A stretch of DNA of 64,000 nt from the NCBI RefSeq assembly GCF_030867385.1, contig NZ_JAPFBJ010000001.1, positions 248,001-312,000 of the forward strand, in the 5' to 3' direction. The notes under the pieces are model-generated. The model did no database searches. It saw only the letters and a program-made list of their open reading frames with translations, and had not been told where the DNA came from. Positions 51,496 through 60,183 of this stretch are shown here, piece by piece. The translations under genes and the position numbers were made by a program. Numbering within the stretch: the stretch's first letter is position 1; every line of letters starts with the position of its first letter. This stretch comes from Sphingobium sp. DEHP117. GTDB lineage: Bacteria; Pseudomonadota; Alphaproteobacteria; Sphingomonadales; Sphingomonadaceae.

Positions 51496-52938
51496 TCAGG
51501 CCTCGCTTGCAAGCGGGATGAGCTTGCCCGGATTCATGATGCCCTGAGGATCGAGTGCGGTTTTTATTGCTCTGAGCGCCTTGACGCGCGCGGGGGCGGA
51601 AAGGCGGCCCAGCTCCGCTCGCTTGGACTGGCCGATCCCATGCTCGGCAGATATGGACCCACCCGCAGCCACCACAAGATCGTGCACATAGTGCCGAATC
51701 TCCTCGCCGCTGGTCTTGAGCCATCCAGGATAGTCGGTAAGGCCAACCGGCGCGCGGACGTGAAAGTGCACATTGCCGTCGCCCAGATGGCCATAGGAAG
51801 TGGCGGTAGTGCCGGGGAAGCGGGCGATGCATGCATCGGCGGCGGACAGCATGAAGTCCGGCATGGCGTTGATCGGCACGCTGACGTCAAAGGCGATTGG
51901 AAACCCTGCCGCGCGCTCTGCCTCCGGGATGGTCTCTCGGATGCGCCAGAAATCGCGCGATTGCGCCTCGTTTTGCGCGATGGCGGCATCAAGCAGCGGG
52001 ATGGCCCCGTCCGTCATAAGCTGTTCCAGCGCCGCCTCAAGCTGGGCGTGGCCTGTCTCTCCGAAACCGGAAAGATCGAATTCTATCAGTGCATTCCATG
52101 GCGCCGGTGACGCCAAAGGCGCGCGCGTGCCCGGAATATGGTCAATGACAAAGCCGACAGGCTCGGCCGCCATCACTTCAAAGCCCTCTATAACCGGGCC
52201 AAGCCGGGCCTCCAGCGCTCTCAGCAGGGCCAGCGCGTCATGGGGGCTGGCAAGGCCAAACCAGGCGGTCGCACTGCGCGTGATCGCGGGCACGAGCCTC
52301 AGCGTCGCCGCCGTGACGATGCCCAGCGTGCCTTCGGCGCCGATCAGCAGCTGCTTGAGGTCATAGCCGCGATTGTCCTTCTTTAAAGGCGCAAGGCCCT
52401 CATAGATGCTGCCATCGGTCAGCACCGCCTCAATGCCATCCACCAGCCCGCGCATCGTCCCGTGGCGCAAAACCTGCGTACCGCCGGCATTGGTCGAGAT
52501 GAGGCCGCCTATGGTGGCGGAGCCTTTCGCGCCAAGGCTCAAAGGAAAGCGCCGGCCTTGCGCCTCTGCCGCTTCGTGCAGGGTTGAGAGGATGACGCCC
52601 GCCTCGCACACCGCTTGATTGGCAGCAGTGTCGAGCTTGCGAATCCGGTTCATGCGGCGCAGTGAGAGGATCAATGCGCTGCCGTCCGATGGTGGGGTCG
52701 CGCCACCCACCATCGAGGTATTCCCTCCCTGCGGTACCAGTGGCACCCCATGCTCGGCCGCGATGCGCACGCAGGCGGCGACCTCCTGCGTGGATGCGGG
52801 CGAGAGGATCGCAGCGGCCGCGCCATGATAATGCCCGCGCCAATCGGTCAACCACGGCGCGATGTCATCTGGATCGGTGATCATCCCCTTGGGGCCGAGG
52901 ATGTCCGCGAAAGCGTTGAAGGGAATAGGGGCGGTCAT
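51496..52938 (-). CDS. FAD-binding oxidoreductase of the GlcD/D-2-hydroxyglutarate dehydrogenase type
   Basis: A 480-residue vanillyl-alcohol-oxidase-fold flavoprotein. The FAD domain shows VPLVPQGGNTSMVGGATP and GAKGSATIGGLISTNAGGTQ; the C-terminal domain ends with YGHLGDGNVHFHVRAP, ISAEHGIGQSKRAEL and LKALDPQGIMNPGKL-like (ALRAIKTALDPQGIMNPGKL). Such enzymes oxidise D-lactate, glycolate or D-2-hydroxyglutarate. Substrate is not decided. It lies 78 bases upstream of the SapC gene on the same strand. Confidence 0.9.
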   Translation of the reverse strand: MTAPIPFNAFADILGPKGMITDPDDIAPWLTDWRGHYHGAAAAILSPASTQEVAACVRIAAEHGVPLVPQGGNTSMVGGATPPSDGSALILSLRRMNRIRKLDTAANQAVCEAGVILSTLHEAAEAQGRRFPLSLGAKGSATIGGLISTNAGGTQVLRHGTMRGLVDGIEAVLTDGSIYEGLAPLKKDNRGYDLKQLLIGAEGTLGIVTAATLRLVPAITRSATAWFGLASPHDALALLRALEARLGPVIEGFEVMAAEPVGFVIDHIPGTRAPLASPAPWNALIEFDLSGFGETGHAQLEAALEQLMTDGAIPLLDAAIAQNEAQSRDFWRIRETIPEAERAAGFPIAFDVSVPINAMPDFMLSAADACIARFPGTTATSYGHLGDGNVHFHVRAPVGLTDYPGWLKTSGEEIRHYVHDLVVAAGGSISAEHGIGQSKRAELGRLSAPARVKALRAIKTALDPQGIMNPGKLIPLASEA

Positions 52939-53021
52939 GTGCTGGTGTATCGCGCCAATTCACCTATTGTTCAACCGCGCTGACCTATGCGAACAGCCAG
53001 TGCAGTGTTCGTAACCAACAT

Positions 53022-53047
53022 GGAACAGGCGTGACGCCCCTTTCGTT
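53022..53047 (+). promoter_or_regulatory. Exact EcfG consensus overlapping the start of a hypothetical gene
   Basis: GGAAC (53022-53026), 17-base spacer, CGTT (53044-53047) fits the EcfG consensus exactly, but it spans the GTG start at 53031. Either it is a chance match or the gene starts further downstream. Confidence 0.4.
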
Positions 53048-53534
53048 GCTTCTTTTATCCGGCCTGGCGATGGGGGTGGACACGAGCACGCCTTTAGGTG
53101 GCGACGCTGCGGCTGCGCCTTCCCCCCTGCGCATATATGCTCCGATCTCTGATTGGAATAACACCCAGTGGGCGCAGATGACGATCGAACAGCGCGTCAT
53201 CATCCGTGTGCCGATGCTGCGTCGCCCCCCTCCCAAGCGCATGGATATAGAATGGAAAGAGCGCAAGGGGCCGAAATGCATCGACCTCAAGCGCCTTCGC
53301 GCTGCTGCCGTCACTTCGCCGCGCGGCGTGGACCTGATGCTCTCCGGGCGGGAGCGGATGCGCGCGCTGCTGGGGCGCGAGTGCGGCCCGGAAGACCTGT
53401 ATTCGGGCCTTTATGTGCAACCTAACGAGGACGGTGCGCTCTGCTCCGGTCGGGACAGGGTCCTCTCGCGCAGCGGGGCGGATTGCCCGATCCGCAAGCT
53501 GGTGCGGCTGGTTCCGGAGGAAGAGGACGAGTGA
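53031..53534 (+). CDS. Hypothetical exported protein
   Basis: A 167-residue protein with no family I recognise. With the GTG start at 53031 it has a hydrophobic N-terminus (LSLLLLSGLAMG) that could be a signal peptide. The body is basic and has four cysteines in the second half (KCIDL, ECGPE, LCSGR, DCPIR) that may form disulfides. It has an acidic end. The codon usage is normal for the window. A downstream ATG at 53070 is the alternative start and would fit the overlapping EcfG-like promoter but lose the signal. Cell envelope location is inferred. Confidence 0.7.
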   Translation: MTPLSLLLLSGLAMGVDTSTPLGGDAAAAPSPLRIYAPISDWNNTQWAQMTIEQRVIIRVPMLRRPPPKRMDIEWKERKGPKCIDLKRLRAAAVTSPRGVDLMLSGRERMRALLGRECGPEDLYSGLYVQPNEDGALCSGRDRVLSRSGADCPIRKLVRLVPEEEDE

Positions 53535-53663
53535 GGCTTGTTGGCCGCCGCGCCTTCTAACCCGCGTTTCGCCGGATTACCTTGACAAATTGCCGCAACA
53601 CCGCCATTGGCGCGGCCTGTGCAGGCGTCCTGTCGGTCGCCACTATAATTACCCGGAAACTGA

Positions 53664-55088
53664 ATGAACTTTGCCGATCTCGGCCTATCCGATGAGCTGC
53701 TGAAAGCCGTAAGCGAGGCGGGGTACGACACGCCTACGCCGATTCAGGCTCAGACCATTCCTCCAGTCCTGATGATGAAGGACCTGATCGGCATCGCCCA
53801 GACGGGCACCGGCAAGACCGCAAGCTTCGTGCTGCCGATGATCGATATTCTCGCTCATGGCCGCAGCCGCGCCCGCATGCCGCGCAGCCTGATACTGGAG
53901 CCGACGCGCGAACTCGCCGCCCAGGTCGCCGAGAATTTCGAGAAATACGGCAAATATCACAAGCTCTCTATGGCGCTCCTTATAGGCGGCGTGTCGATGG
54001 GCGATCAGGTTAAGGCGCTCGAAAAGGGTGTCGATGTGCTCATCGCCACGCCCGGCCGGTTGATGGACCTGTTCGAGCGCGGCAATATCCTCCTCACCGG
54101 GTGCGGGCTTCTCGTCATAGACGAGGCGGACCGGATGCTCGACATGGGTTTCATCCCCGATATCGAGAACATCTGCACCAAGCTGCCCTCCACGCGCCAG
54201 ACTTTGCTGTTCTCCGCCACGATGCCGCCGCCGATCAAGAAGCTGAGCGACAGGTTCCTTTCCAATCCCAAATATGTCGAGGTTGCGCGCCCCGCCACCG
54301 CGTCGGCCAACATCACGCAGTGGCTGGTGAAGGTCGATGCGCGCAAGAAGCGCGAAAAGCTGCGCGCGCTGCTTCGTGACGAGGGCGTCGCCAACGCGAT
54401 CATCTTCTGCAACCGCAAGACAACCGTGCGCGAGCTGAACAAGAGCCTGCGCAGCCATGGCTTCGCCTCCGGCGAGATTCACGGCGATATAGACCAGAGC
54501 GCCCGCATAGCCGAGCTGGATCGGTTCAAGAGCGGGGAAGTAACGCTGCTCGTTGCATCGGATGTCGCCGCGCGCGGGCTGGATATCAAGGGCGTGAGCC
54601 ACGTCTTCAATTTCGATGCGCCCTGGCATCCGGACGATTACGTGCACCGCATCGGCCGCACGGGTCGCGCGGGCGCGAAGGGTGTCGCCTATACCTTCGT
54701 CACGAAGGACGATGCCGAGGCGATCGACAATATTCAGAAGCTGATCGGCACGTCTATCGACTATGCCGTGGGGTCTGCTCCGGCCGATGACGACGCTGGC
54801 GAAGAGGCTGAGAGCCGCGCGGCGCCGGCGCGTTCGACCGCGCGCGGTCGTAGCCGCAAGGCGGACAAGCCTGCAGCCGAAAAGGCGGAGAAGGCACCAA
54901 AGGCGGAGCGGTCCGAGCGCGGCAAGGCTCCGCGCCGCGAAGAGGCACCCCGCAGCACCGAATCCTCTGCCCGCGCCGAGCCGCGCGATCGTCGCCCGGC
55001 CCGCTATGCCGATGTTGACGGCACGGAGGAAGATGGCGCGTGGAATGGCCCCGTGCCCAGTTTTCTTGGCGTCGGCTTCACCGAGTAA
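53664..55088 (+). CDS. DEAD-box RNA helicase (RhlE-like)
   Basis: A 474-residue ATP-dependent RNA helicase. Motifs in order: Q motif ([14 protein letters not shown]), I AQTGTGKT, Ia [22 protein letters not shown] (DEAD), [21 protein letters not shown] and [12 protein letters not shown]. The C-terminal ~100 residues are low-complexity, rich in Ala, Arg, Lys and Glu, and end in FLGVGFTE, a tail common among alphaproteobacterial RhlE proteins. It probably acts in ribosome assembly or mRNA turnover. Confidence 0.94.
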   Translation: MNFADLGLSDELLKAVSEAGYDTPTPIQAQTIPPVLMMKDLIGIAQTGTGKTASFVLPMIDILAHGRSRARMPRSLILEPTRELAAQVAENFEKYGKYHKLSMALLIGGVSMGDQVKALEKGVDVLIATPGRLMDLFERGNILLTGCGLLVIDEADRMLDMGFIPDIENICTKLPSTRQTLLFSATMPPPIKKLSDRFLSNPKYVEVARPATASANITQWLVKVDARKKREKLRALLRDEGVANAIIFCNRKTTVRELNKSLRSHGFASGEIHGDIDQSARIAELDRFKSGEVTLLVASDVAARGLDIKGVSHVFNFDAPWHPDDYVHRIGRTGRAGAKGVAYTFVTKDDAEAIDNIQKLIGTSIDYAVGSAPADDDAGEEAESRAAPARSTARGRSRKADKPAAEKAEKAPKAERSERGKAPRREEAPRSTESSARAEPRDRRPARYADVDGTEEDGAWNGPVPSFLGVGFTE

Positions 55089-55165
55089 CCCGCCTTTCGG
55101 GGCGACGCAGATCGCGCAAATTGCCGTTGCCATCGCGCAGTGCCTCGCCTATAGGCGGGCGCCTC

Positions 55166-55241
<76 letters not shown>

Positions 55242-55269
55242 AATTCCCATCTATTTCCGGAGGGCCGCC

Positions 55270-55800
55270 ATGCCGTTGTACGAGTTTGACGGCAAGGCGC
55301 CGCAGCTTCCAGCGGACGGTTCGGCCTGGGTCGCCCCTTCGGCAGACCTGATCGGCGATGTTGAGCTGGGCGAGAGCGCGAGCGTGTGGTTCGGGGCCGT
55401 GATCCGTGCCGACAACACCAAAATCAGCATCGGCGCGCGCAGCAATATCCAGGAGCAGTCGGTGCTCCACAGCGATGAAGGCGTGCCCTGCACCATAGGC
55501 GAGGGGGTCACCGTCGGTCATCATGTAATGCTGCATGGCTGCACGATCGGCGACAACAGTCTGGTCGGCATGGGCGCGACGATCTTGAACCGCGCCTTCA
55601 TCCCGGAAAACTGCATCGTTGGCGCGGGTGCGCTGGTGACCGAGGGGAAGATGTTCGAGCCGGGCAGTCTCATCGTCGGTGTGCCCGCGAAAGCCGTTCG
55701 CCAGCTTGACGAGGCGACGATTGCGGGCTTGCGCGTGGGCGCAGACCACTATGTAACCCGGGCACACGCTTTCGCGAGTGGGCTGAAACAGGTGGGCTGA
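55270..55800 (+). CDS. Gamma carbonic anhydrase family protein
   Basis: A 176-residue left-handed beta-helix protein (hexapeptide repeats such as [20 protein letters not shown]). The three zinc histidines of the family are recognisable: His67 (SVLHSDE), His84 and His89 (GHHVMLHGC). GGAGG lies just before the start. Family members include active carbonic anhydrases and inactive or CoA-linked relatives such as PaaY/CaiE, so the activity is not certain. It converges with the holin gene. Confidence 0.92.
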   Translation: MPLYEFDGKAPQLPADGSAWVAPSADLIGDVELGESASVWFGAVIRADNTKISIGARSNIQEQSVLHSDEGVPCTIGEGVTVGHHVMLHGCTIGDNSLVGMGATILNRAFIPENCIVGAGALVTEGKMFEPGSLIVGVPAKAVRQLDEATIAGLRVGADHYVTRAHAFASGLKQVG

Positions 55801-55813
55801 CGGGTCCTACGGC

Positions 55814-56227
55814 CTATTTGTCCACGCCCTTCGCCTTCCCCCACGTCCGCGCGGCCGTATATCCCAGATAGCCGGTGCCGAACAGCGCGTAGAGCGGCTC
55901 GGGGATCCCGGCGAGGTAGGCATTCATGCCGCTTGCAATATCGTCCGCCATCTGCGGCTGCGCGGCGGCGATGAGGCCCATGGGGATCGCCCAGAGCAGC
56001 AGTGCGTACATGACGTAGAGGAACGCGGGGCGGGCGCGGCTGGTCCATGGGTCGGTCGATTGCGCCTCGGCCAGGATGGCGGAGAGCTGGGTGCGGATTG
56101 CCTCCATCTCCTGCGCGCCCTGAAGTTTCAGCAGTTCGAGCTTGGCGGCATCCCGCGCCTTCGGGTCGGGAATGATCTTGTCGATGATGCCCGCGATGGG
56201 GTTGATAAGGGCGGCAATGAGGGACAT
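55814..56227 (-). CDS. GTA/phage-type holin (3TM holin family)
   Basis: A 137-residue protein with an amphipathic N-terminal half (PDPKARDAAKLELLKLQGAQ) and two or three C-terminal hydrophobic helices (FLYVMYALLLWAIPMGLIAA, then YALFGTGYLGYTAARTW). This is the layout of the three-TM holins used by gene transfer agents and related phages to let endolysin reach the wall. It is 24 bases downstream of the GH108 endolysin gene, in the same transcript. No capsid, portal or terminase gene is in the window. Confidence 0.82.
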   Translation of the reverse strand: MSLIAALINPIAGIIDKIIPDPKARDAAKLELLKLQGAQEMEAIRTQLSAILAEAQSTDPWTSRARPAFLYVMYALLLWAIPMGLIAAAQPQMADDIASGMNAYLAGIPEPLYALFGTGYLGYTAARTWGKAKGVDK

Positions 56228-56251
56228 GGGCGTGATCCTTTCAGTCAGGGA

Positions 56252-56794
56252 CTAACCGATACGGTTGGAGAGCCAGCCGTAGAGAAATGCCTCGTTGGCG
56301 GGGCGTCCTTCGGCCAGCGCGATATAGCGTTCGCCTCGCAGCGCCTGCATGGCTTTCAGCAACACCGCTTCTCCCTTTCCTCCGCGGACAGAAAGGAAGG
56401 TCGAGAGCGCCCGCTGTGTGGCTGGCCCGATGGCGCCGTCGAGGGCAACATCGGCAAAATCTTTCCCACTGCGATTAAGCGCATTGAGCGCGCGCTGGAG
56501 GAAGCGCGCCGCGACCGGCGGCCCCATGTTCACACCTGCATCGAACAGCTCTTCGGCTATTTTCGGGGCGATTGATGCAATCAGGTCAAATCGCGGCGCA
56601 TCCCAATAGAGTTGGCGATAGATCCGCTCCGCCTCCGCACGCGGCAGGGCGCGCATCTCGCCGCCATAGCCATTGGCGCGAGCGACGGCCTGCGTGATCC
56701 CCCAGTTCGTCGGTCCGCCACGGTCAGCCGGGTGATTGCAATACCCGCCCTCGCGCACGATGAGGGCGTTCAGCAAGTATGCGATATCGGTCAT
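56252..56794 (-). CDS. GH108-family endolysin (peptidoglycan muramidase)
   Basis: A 180-residue lysozyme of glycoside hydrolase family 108 (ZliS type). The N-terminal catalytic motif is REGGYCNHPADRGGPTNWGI with Glu15; the C-terminal part (DGAIGPATQRALSTFLSVR) is a peptidoglycan-binding-like domain. No signal peptide, so release depends on the adjacent holin. Together they form a lysis module typical of gene transfer agents or prophage remnants. Confidence 0.9.
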   Translation of the reverse strand: MTDIAYLLNALIVREGGYCNHPADRGGPTNWGITQAVARANGYGGEMRALPRAEAERIYRQLYWDAPRFDLIASIAPKIAEELFDAGVNMGPPVAARFLQRALNALNRSGKDFADVALDGAIGPATQRALSTFLSVRGGKGEAVLLKAMQALRGERYIALAEGRPANEAFLYGWLSNRIG

Positions 56795-56906
56795 GAGGCT
56801 CTCCGTGTGTCGCGAGAGCGATTAACCTATCTGGCACATTGTAGGACAGCAAAAAGCGCCGTGTCCCGAATGGCCGGCTGCTGCTGATGATGCTGCGTGA
56901 AGAATT

Positions 56907-56983
56907 TGGTCGGGACGAGAGGATTCGAACCTCCGACCCCCACACCCCCAGTGTGATGCGCTACCAGGCTGCGCTACGTCCCG
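56907..56983 (-). tRNA. tRNA-Pro (GGG)
   Basis: A 77-base cloverleaf on the minus strand with encoded CCA. Acceptor CGGGACG/CGTCCCG, anticodon loop CTGGGGG (anticodon GGG), D-arm GCGC-AGCCTGGTA-GCGC and TTCGAAT T-loop. It is antisense to the open upstream extension of yajC. Confidence 0.96.
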
Positions 56984-57132
56984 ACCGAGCGGCGGCCTTT
57001 AGGCCCAAAGCGCCCCCCATGCAACCCCTCTTGCCCGTTGCGCGAACATTCCTATCTGTGGTAGCCGCGCGCATCCTGCCGGGTGCGATCGATCCCAGCG
57101 TCCTGATACAAACGACAGAAAGAGCCGTGCCG

Positions 57133-57471
57133 ATGCTTATCACCCCCGCTTACGCCCAGGCCGCAGGTAGCGCCGGTTCCGGTGGCAGCGCCGCCTTCAT
57201 GGTGCAGATCCTGCCGCTTCTGCTCATTTTCGTGGTGTTCTATTTCCTGATTATCCGCCCGCAAAACAAGCGCATGAAGGATCACCGCGCCAAGATCGAG
57301 GCGGTGAAAAAGGGCGATCAGGTAGTGACGGGCGGCGGCCTCATCGGCAAGGTCGTCAAGGTGGAAGACAGCGTGGTTGAGGTTGAGTTGGGGCAAGGCA
57401 TCAAGGTGCGTGCATTGAAATCGACGCTGACGGACATCGTGGACCCCACCGCCAAGCCCGCGAACGACTGA
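57133..57471 (+). CDS. yajC: Preprotein translocase subunit YajC
   Basis: A 112-residue single-span inner-membrane protein of the Sec holotranslocon. A hydrophobic helix (FMVQILPLLLIFVVFYFLII) is followed by RPQNKRMKDHRAKIEAVKKG and GDQVVTGGGLIGKVVKV, the YajC signature. ATG 57133 is the family-like start (MLITPAYAQ); the frame stays open back over tRNA-Pro, which argues against upstream starts. It is 8 bases before secD. Confidence 0.94.
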   Translation: MLITPAYAQAAGSAGSGGSAAFMVQILPLLLIFVVFYFLIIRPQNKRMKDHRAKIEAVKKGDQVVTGGGLIGKVVKVEDSVVEVELGQGIKVRALKSTLTDIVDPTAKPAND

Positions 57472-57479
57472 TCGCGCAC

Positions 57480-59081
57480 ATGCTCAGTTTCCCCCGCTGG
57501 AAGGTCATCCTGATTTTCGCCGTGCTGGCGCTCGGTGCGGCGTTCGCCGTGCCCACCTTCCTGCCGGAGCGGGTGTTCAACCAGCTCCCCTCGGCCTTGC
57601 AGGTCAAGGTCAACCTCGGCCTCGATCTTTCGGGCGGCAGCCACATCCTGCTGGAGGCGAACCCGGACGATGTGACGAAGGCGCGGCTCGAGAATATGGA
57701 GGAGCAGATCCGCACCGAGCTGCGCCGGGGCGATCCGCGCATCGCCATCGGTGACATCTCGCGCAAGGGCGGGAAGCTGAGCTTCATGGTGCGCAATCCG
57801 AGCCAGGTCGATGCCGCTGTGGAGCGCATCCGCCCGTTGACGCAAGGCGCGGGGCTGACCGGCCAGCGCGACTATGACGTTGCAGTGCAGGACAGCAGCA
57901 CGATAACCATCTCCCCCACGCGGGCGGGCATCGACAATGCCGTCAACCAGGCAATGGAAGTAGCGAAGGAAGTCATCGACCGGCGCATCAACGAGCTGGG
58001 CACGCGCGAACCGACGATCATCCGCCAGGGCTCTAACCGCATCGTCGTGCAGGTGCCCGGCCTGCAGGATCCGGCGCAGCTCAAGAGCCTGCTGGGTCAG
58101 ACCGCGAAGCTGGAATTCAAGCTCGTCGATTACGCCGCCGACCCTGCCGAGCTGGCGCAGGGTCGTGCGCCGATCGGAAGCGAGATTCTGCCTTATCCCA
58201 ACAATCCCTCGGGTCTGCCCGTCATCGCTGTGAAGCGGCAGCTGATGGTCTCGGGCGATGAGCTGACCGACGCGCAGCAGGGCTTTGACCAGCAGAACAA
58301 CCAGCCTGTCGTCAACATTCGCTTCAATGGCTCGGGCGGGCGCAAGTTCGGCCGGGTGACGACCGAAAACGTCAACCGCCCGTTCGCGATCATTCTTGAC
58401 GGCAAGGTGCTCTCCGCACCCAATATCAATGAGCCGATCCTCGGCGGCAGCGCGCAGATTTCCGGCAGCTTCACGGTGCAGAGCGCCAACGAACTGGCGA
58501 TCGCACTGCGCTCCGGCAAGCTGCCGGTGAAGCTGACGGTCGTGGAAGAACGCACCGTCGGGCCAGACCTCGGCGCGGACTCGATCCGCAGCGGCATCAT
58601 CGCCTGCGTGATCGCCACCGCCGCCGTGCTCGCCTTCATGCTCGTGACCTACGGTCGCTTTGGGATCTATGCGAACATGGCGGTGGTCATCAACGTGTTG
58701 GTGATCCTCGGTGTCATGGCGCTGTTGAACGCCACGCTCACCTTGCCCGGCATCGCCGGCTTCGTGCTGACGATCGGCACGGCGGTTGACGCCAACGTGC
58801 TGGTGAACGAGCGTATCCGCGAGGAACGGCGCCGGGGTCGCAGCGTCATGCAGGCGATCGAGCATGGTTACAAGGAAGCAAGCCGCACCATCTTCGAGGC
58901 CAACGTGACGCATGCGATTGCCGGCACAATCATGTTTGCGCTTGGCTCAGGCCCGGTGAAAGGCTTTGCTGTGGTGCTGCTGATCGGCATCGCGACCTCG
59001 GTGTTCACCGCCGTGGTGTTCACGCGGATGCTGGTAAGCTTCTGGGTCAAGGCCAACCGGCCGACCGAGATCAACATTTAG
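57480..59081 (+). CDS. secD: Protein translocase subunit SecD
   Basis: A 533-residue inner-membrane protein that, with SecF, uses proton motive force to pull exported proteins to the periplasm. One N-terminal helix, a large periplasmic region (VNLGLDLSGGSHILLEA, VERIRPLTQ), then five C-terminal helices with LPGIAGFVLTIGTAVDANVLV and RIREERRRGRSVMQAIEHGY. It is followed by secF after 16 bases. Confidence 0.97.
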   Translation: MLSFPRWKVILIFAVLALGAAFAVPTFLPERVFNQLPSALQVKVNLGLDLSGGSHILLEANPDDVTKARLENMEEQIRTELRRGDPRIAIGDISRKGGKLSFMVRNPSQVDAAVERIRPLTQGAGLTGQRDYDVAVQDSSTITISPTRAGIDNAVNQAMEVAKEVIDRRINELGTREPTIIRQGSNRIVVQVPGLQDPAQLKSLLGQTAKLEFKLVDYAADPAELAQGRAPIGSEILPYPNNPSGLPVIAVKRQLMVSGDELTDAQQGFDQQNNQPVVNIRFNGSGGRKFGRVTTENVNRPFAIILDGKVLSAPNINEPILGGSAQISGSFTVQSANELAIALRSGKLPVKLTVVEERTVGPDLGADSIRSGIIACVIATAAVLAFMLVTYGRFGIYANMAVVINVLVILGVMALLNATLTLPGIAGFVLTIGTAVDANVLVNERIREERRRGRSVMQAIEHGYKEASRTIFEANVTHAIAGTIMFALGSGPVKGFAVVLLIGIATSVFTAVVFTRMLVSFWVKANRPTEINI

Positions 59082-59097
59082 GGGCGGGAGAAGAGAC

Positions 59098-60075
59098 ATG
59101 CGCCTGCTCAAGATGGTCCCTGACGACACCAACATCGGTTTCGTCGCGCTCAGGAAATGGGCATTCGGCCTCACCGCTCTGCTCACGCTGTTGGCGCTGG
59201 CGGCGGTCGGCGCGCGCGGCCTCAACTTCGGTGTCGATTTCGTCGGCGGTCTGATGATCGAGGCCAAGTTCGCGTCCAAGCCGCCGCTGGAAAAGGTGCG
59301 GGCGGATGTCGACCGGCTCGGCGTCGGCAACAGCACGCTCCAGCAATTCGGCGATCCCTACACGGTGTCCCTGCGCCTGCCGCTGCCCGAGCAGGGCGGG
59401 GAGGGCGCCTCGAACGCTGTAGTGGCAAAGGTGAAAGGCGCGCTCGAGCAGGCCTATCCGGGCGTCAGCTTCACCCGCGTCGATACCGTCTCCGGCAAGG
59501 TTTCAGGCGAGCTCAAATGGAAGGGCACGCTTGCCGTGTTCCTGGCGGTGCTCGGCATCGCGATCTTCAGCTGGCTGCGCTATGAGTGGCAGTTCGGCGT
59601 CTCCACCTTCGTCGCCATCGTGCATGACGTGATGATGACCCTCGGCTTCTTCGCGATCACGCAGCTGGAATTCGACCTCAACATTATCGCCGCCGTGCTC
59701 ACCATCATCGGCTATTCGATCAACGACAAGATGGTGATCGACGACCGTATCCGCGAGAATATGCGCAAATACCGCAAGATGGACATGAAGGCGCTGATCG
59801 ACCTGTCCGTCAACGAGACGCTGCCACGCACGGTGATGACCTCGGTGACGATCATGCTGGCGCTTGGCGCGCTGCTGATCTTCGGCGGTCATGTGTTGAT
59901 GGGCTTCACCGCCGCGATGCTGCTCGGCATCGTGGTGGGCACCTATTCGTCGATCTATGTGTCGTCGTCGCTGCTCATCACGCTGGGCCTCACGCCAGAA
60001 TCGAACCTGCGCAAGGTAAAGGCGGCAGAAGTGGCGCAGGGGGCGGAGCGGATCGGCCCGCGCACCGGGGCGTAA
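59098..60075 (+). CDS. secF: Protein translocase subunit SecF
   Basis: A 325-residue partner of SecD. It has LNFGVDFVGGLMIEAKF after the first helix, then VSTFVAIVHDVMMTLGFFAI, IGYSINDKMVIDDRIRENMR and SVNETLPRTVMTSVTIMLAL. Together yajC-secD-secF form a standard operon. A palindromic repeat follows its stop. Confidence 0.97.
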   Translation: MRLLKMVPDDTNIGFVALRKWAFGLTALLTLLALAAVGARGLNFGVDFVGGLMIEAKFASKPPLEKVRADVDRLGVGNSTLQQFGDPYTVSLRLPLPEQGGEGASNAVVAKVKGALEQAYPGVSFTRVDTVSGKVSGELKWKGTLAVFLAVLGIAIFSWLRYEWQFGVSTFVAIVHDVMMTLGFFAITQLEFDLNIIAAVLTIIGYSINDKMVIDDRIRENMRKYRKMDMKALIDLSVNETLPRTVMTSVTIMLALGALLIFGGHVLMGFTAAMLLGIVVGTYSSIYVSSSLLITLGLTPESNLRKVKAAEVAQGAERIGPRTGA

Positions 60076-60080
60076 GCTAG

Positions 60081-60183
60081 AGAGCATCGTGCCAAAAAGT
60101 GGGAACCGGTTTTTGGCAAAAAACGATGCGACATCAAAAAGATAAAGCGCGCGTCTTGCGTCAGATTTAACGCAGCGCGCTCT
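60081..60183. repeat. Composite alphaproteobacterial intergenic palindromic element
   Basis: Starts AGAGC, ends GCTCT. Left half: GCATCGT.GCCAAAAA (60084-60098) faces TTTTTGGC and ACGATGC (60110-60129) across AGTGGGAACCGG. Right half: GCGCGC-TTGCGT opposes ACGCA-GCGCGC. Such AAAAAGTGGGAACCGG elements are dispersed in alphaproteobacterial genomes. It spans the whole secF/glycosyltransferase gap and reaches the glycosyltransferase stop codon at 60182-60184. Confidence 0.82.

Noticed and set aside
50596..52110. A 504-codon plus-strand frame opposite SapC and the FAD oxidoreductase
   Set aside because: Overlaps two convincing minus-strand genes and crosses a terminator; no motif.
53685..55133. 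A 482-codon minus-strand frame opposite the DEAD-box helicase
   Set aside because: Shadow frame with low-complexity Ala/Arg/Gly composition.
55800..57000. Holin and endolysin beside tRNA-Pro, considered as a complete prophage
   Set aside because: No capsid, tail, terminase, integrase or repeated tRNA end within the window; only the lysis pair is supported.
57318..58913. A 531-codon minus-strand open frame opposite yajC and secD
   Set aside because: Shadow of secD; His/Arg/Asp-rich composition typical of antisense GC-rich frames.
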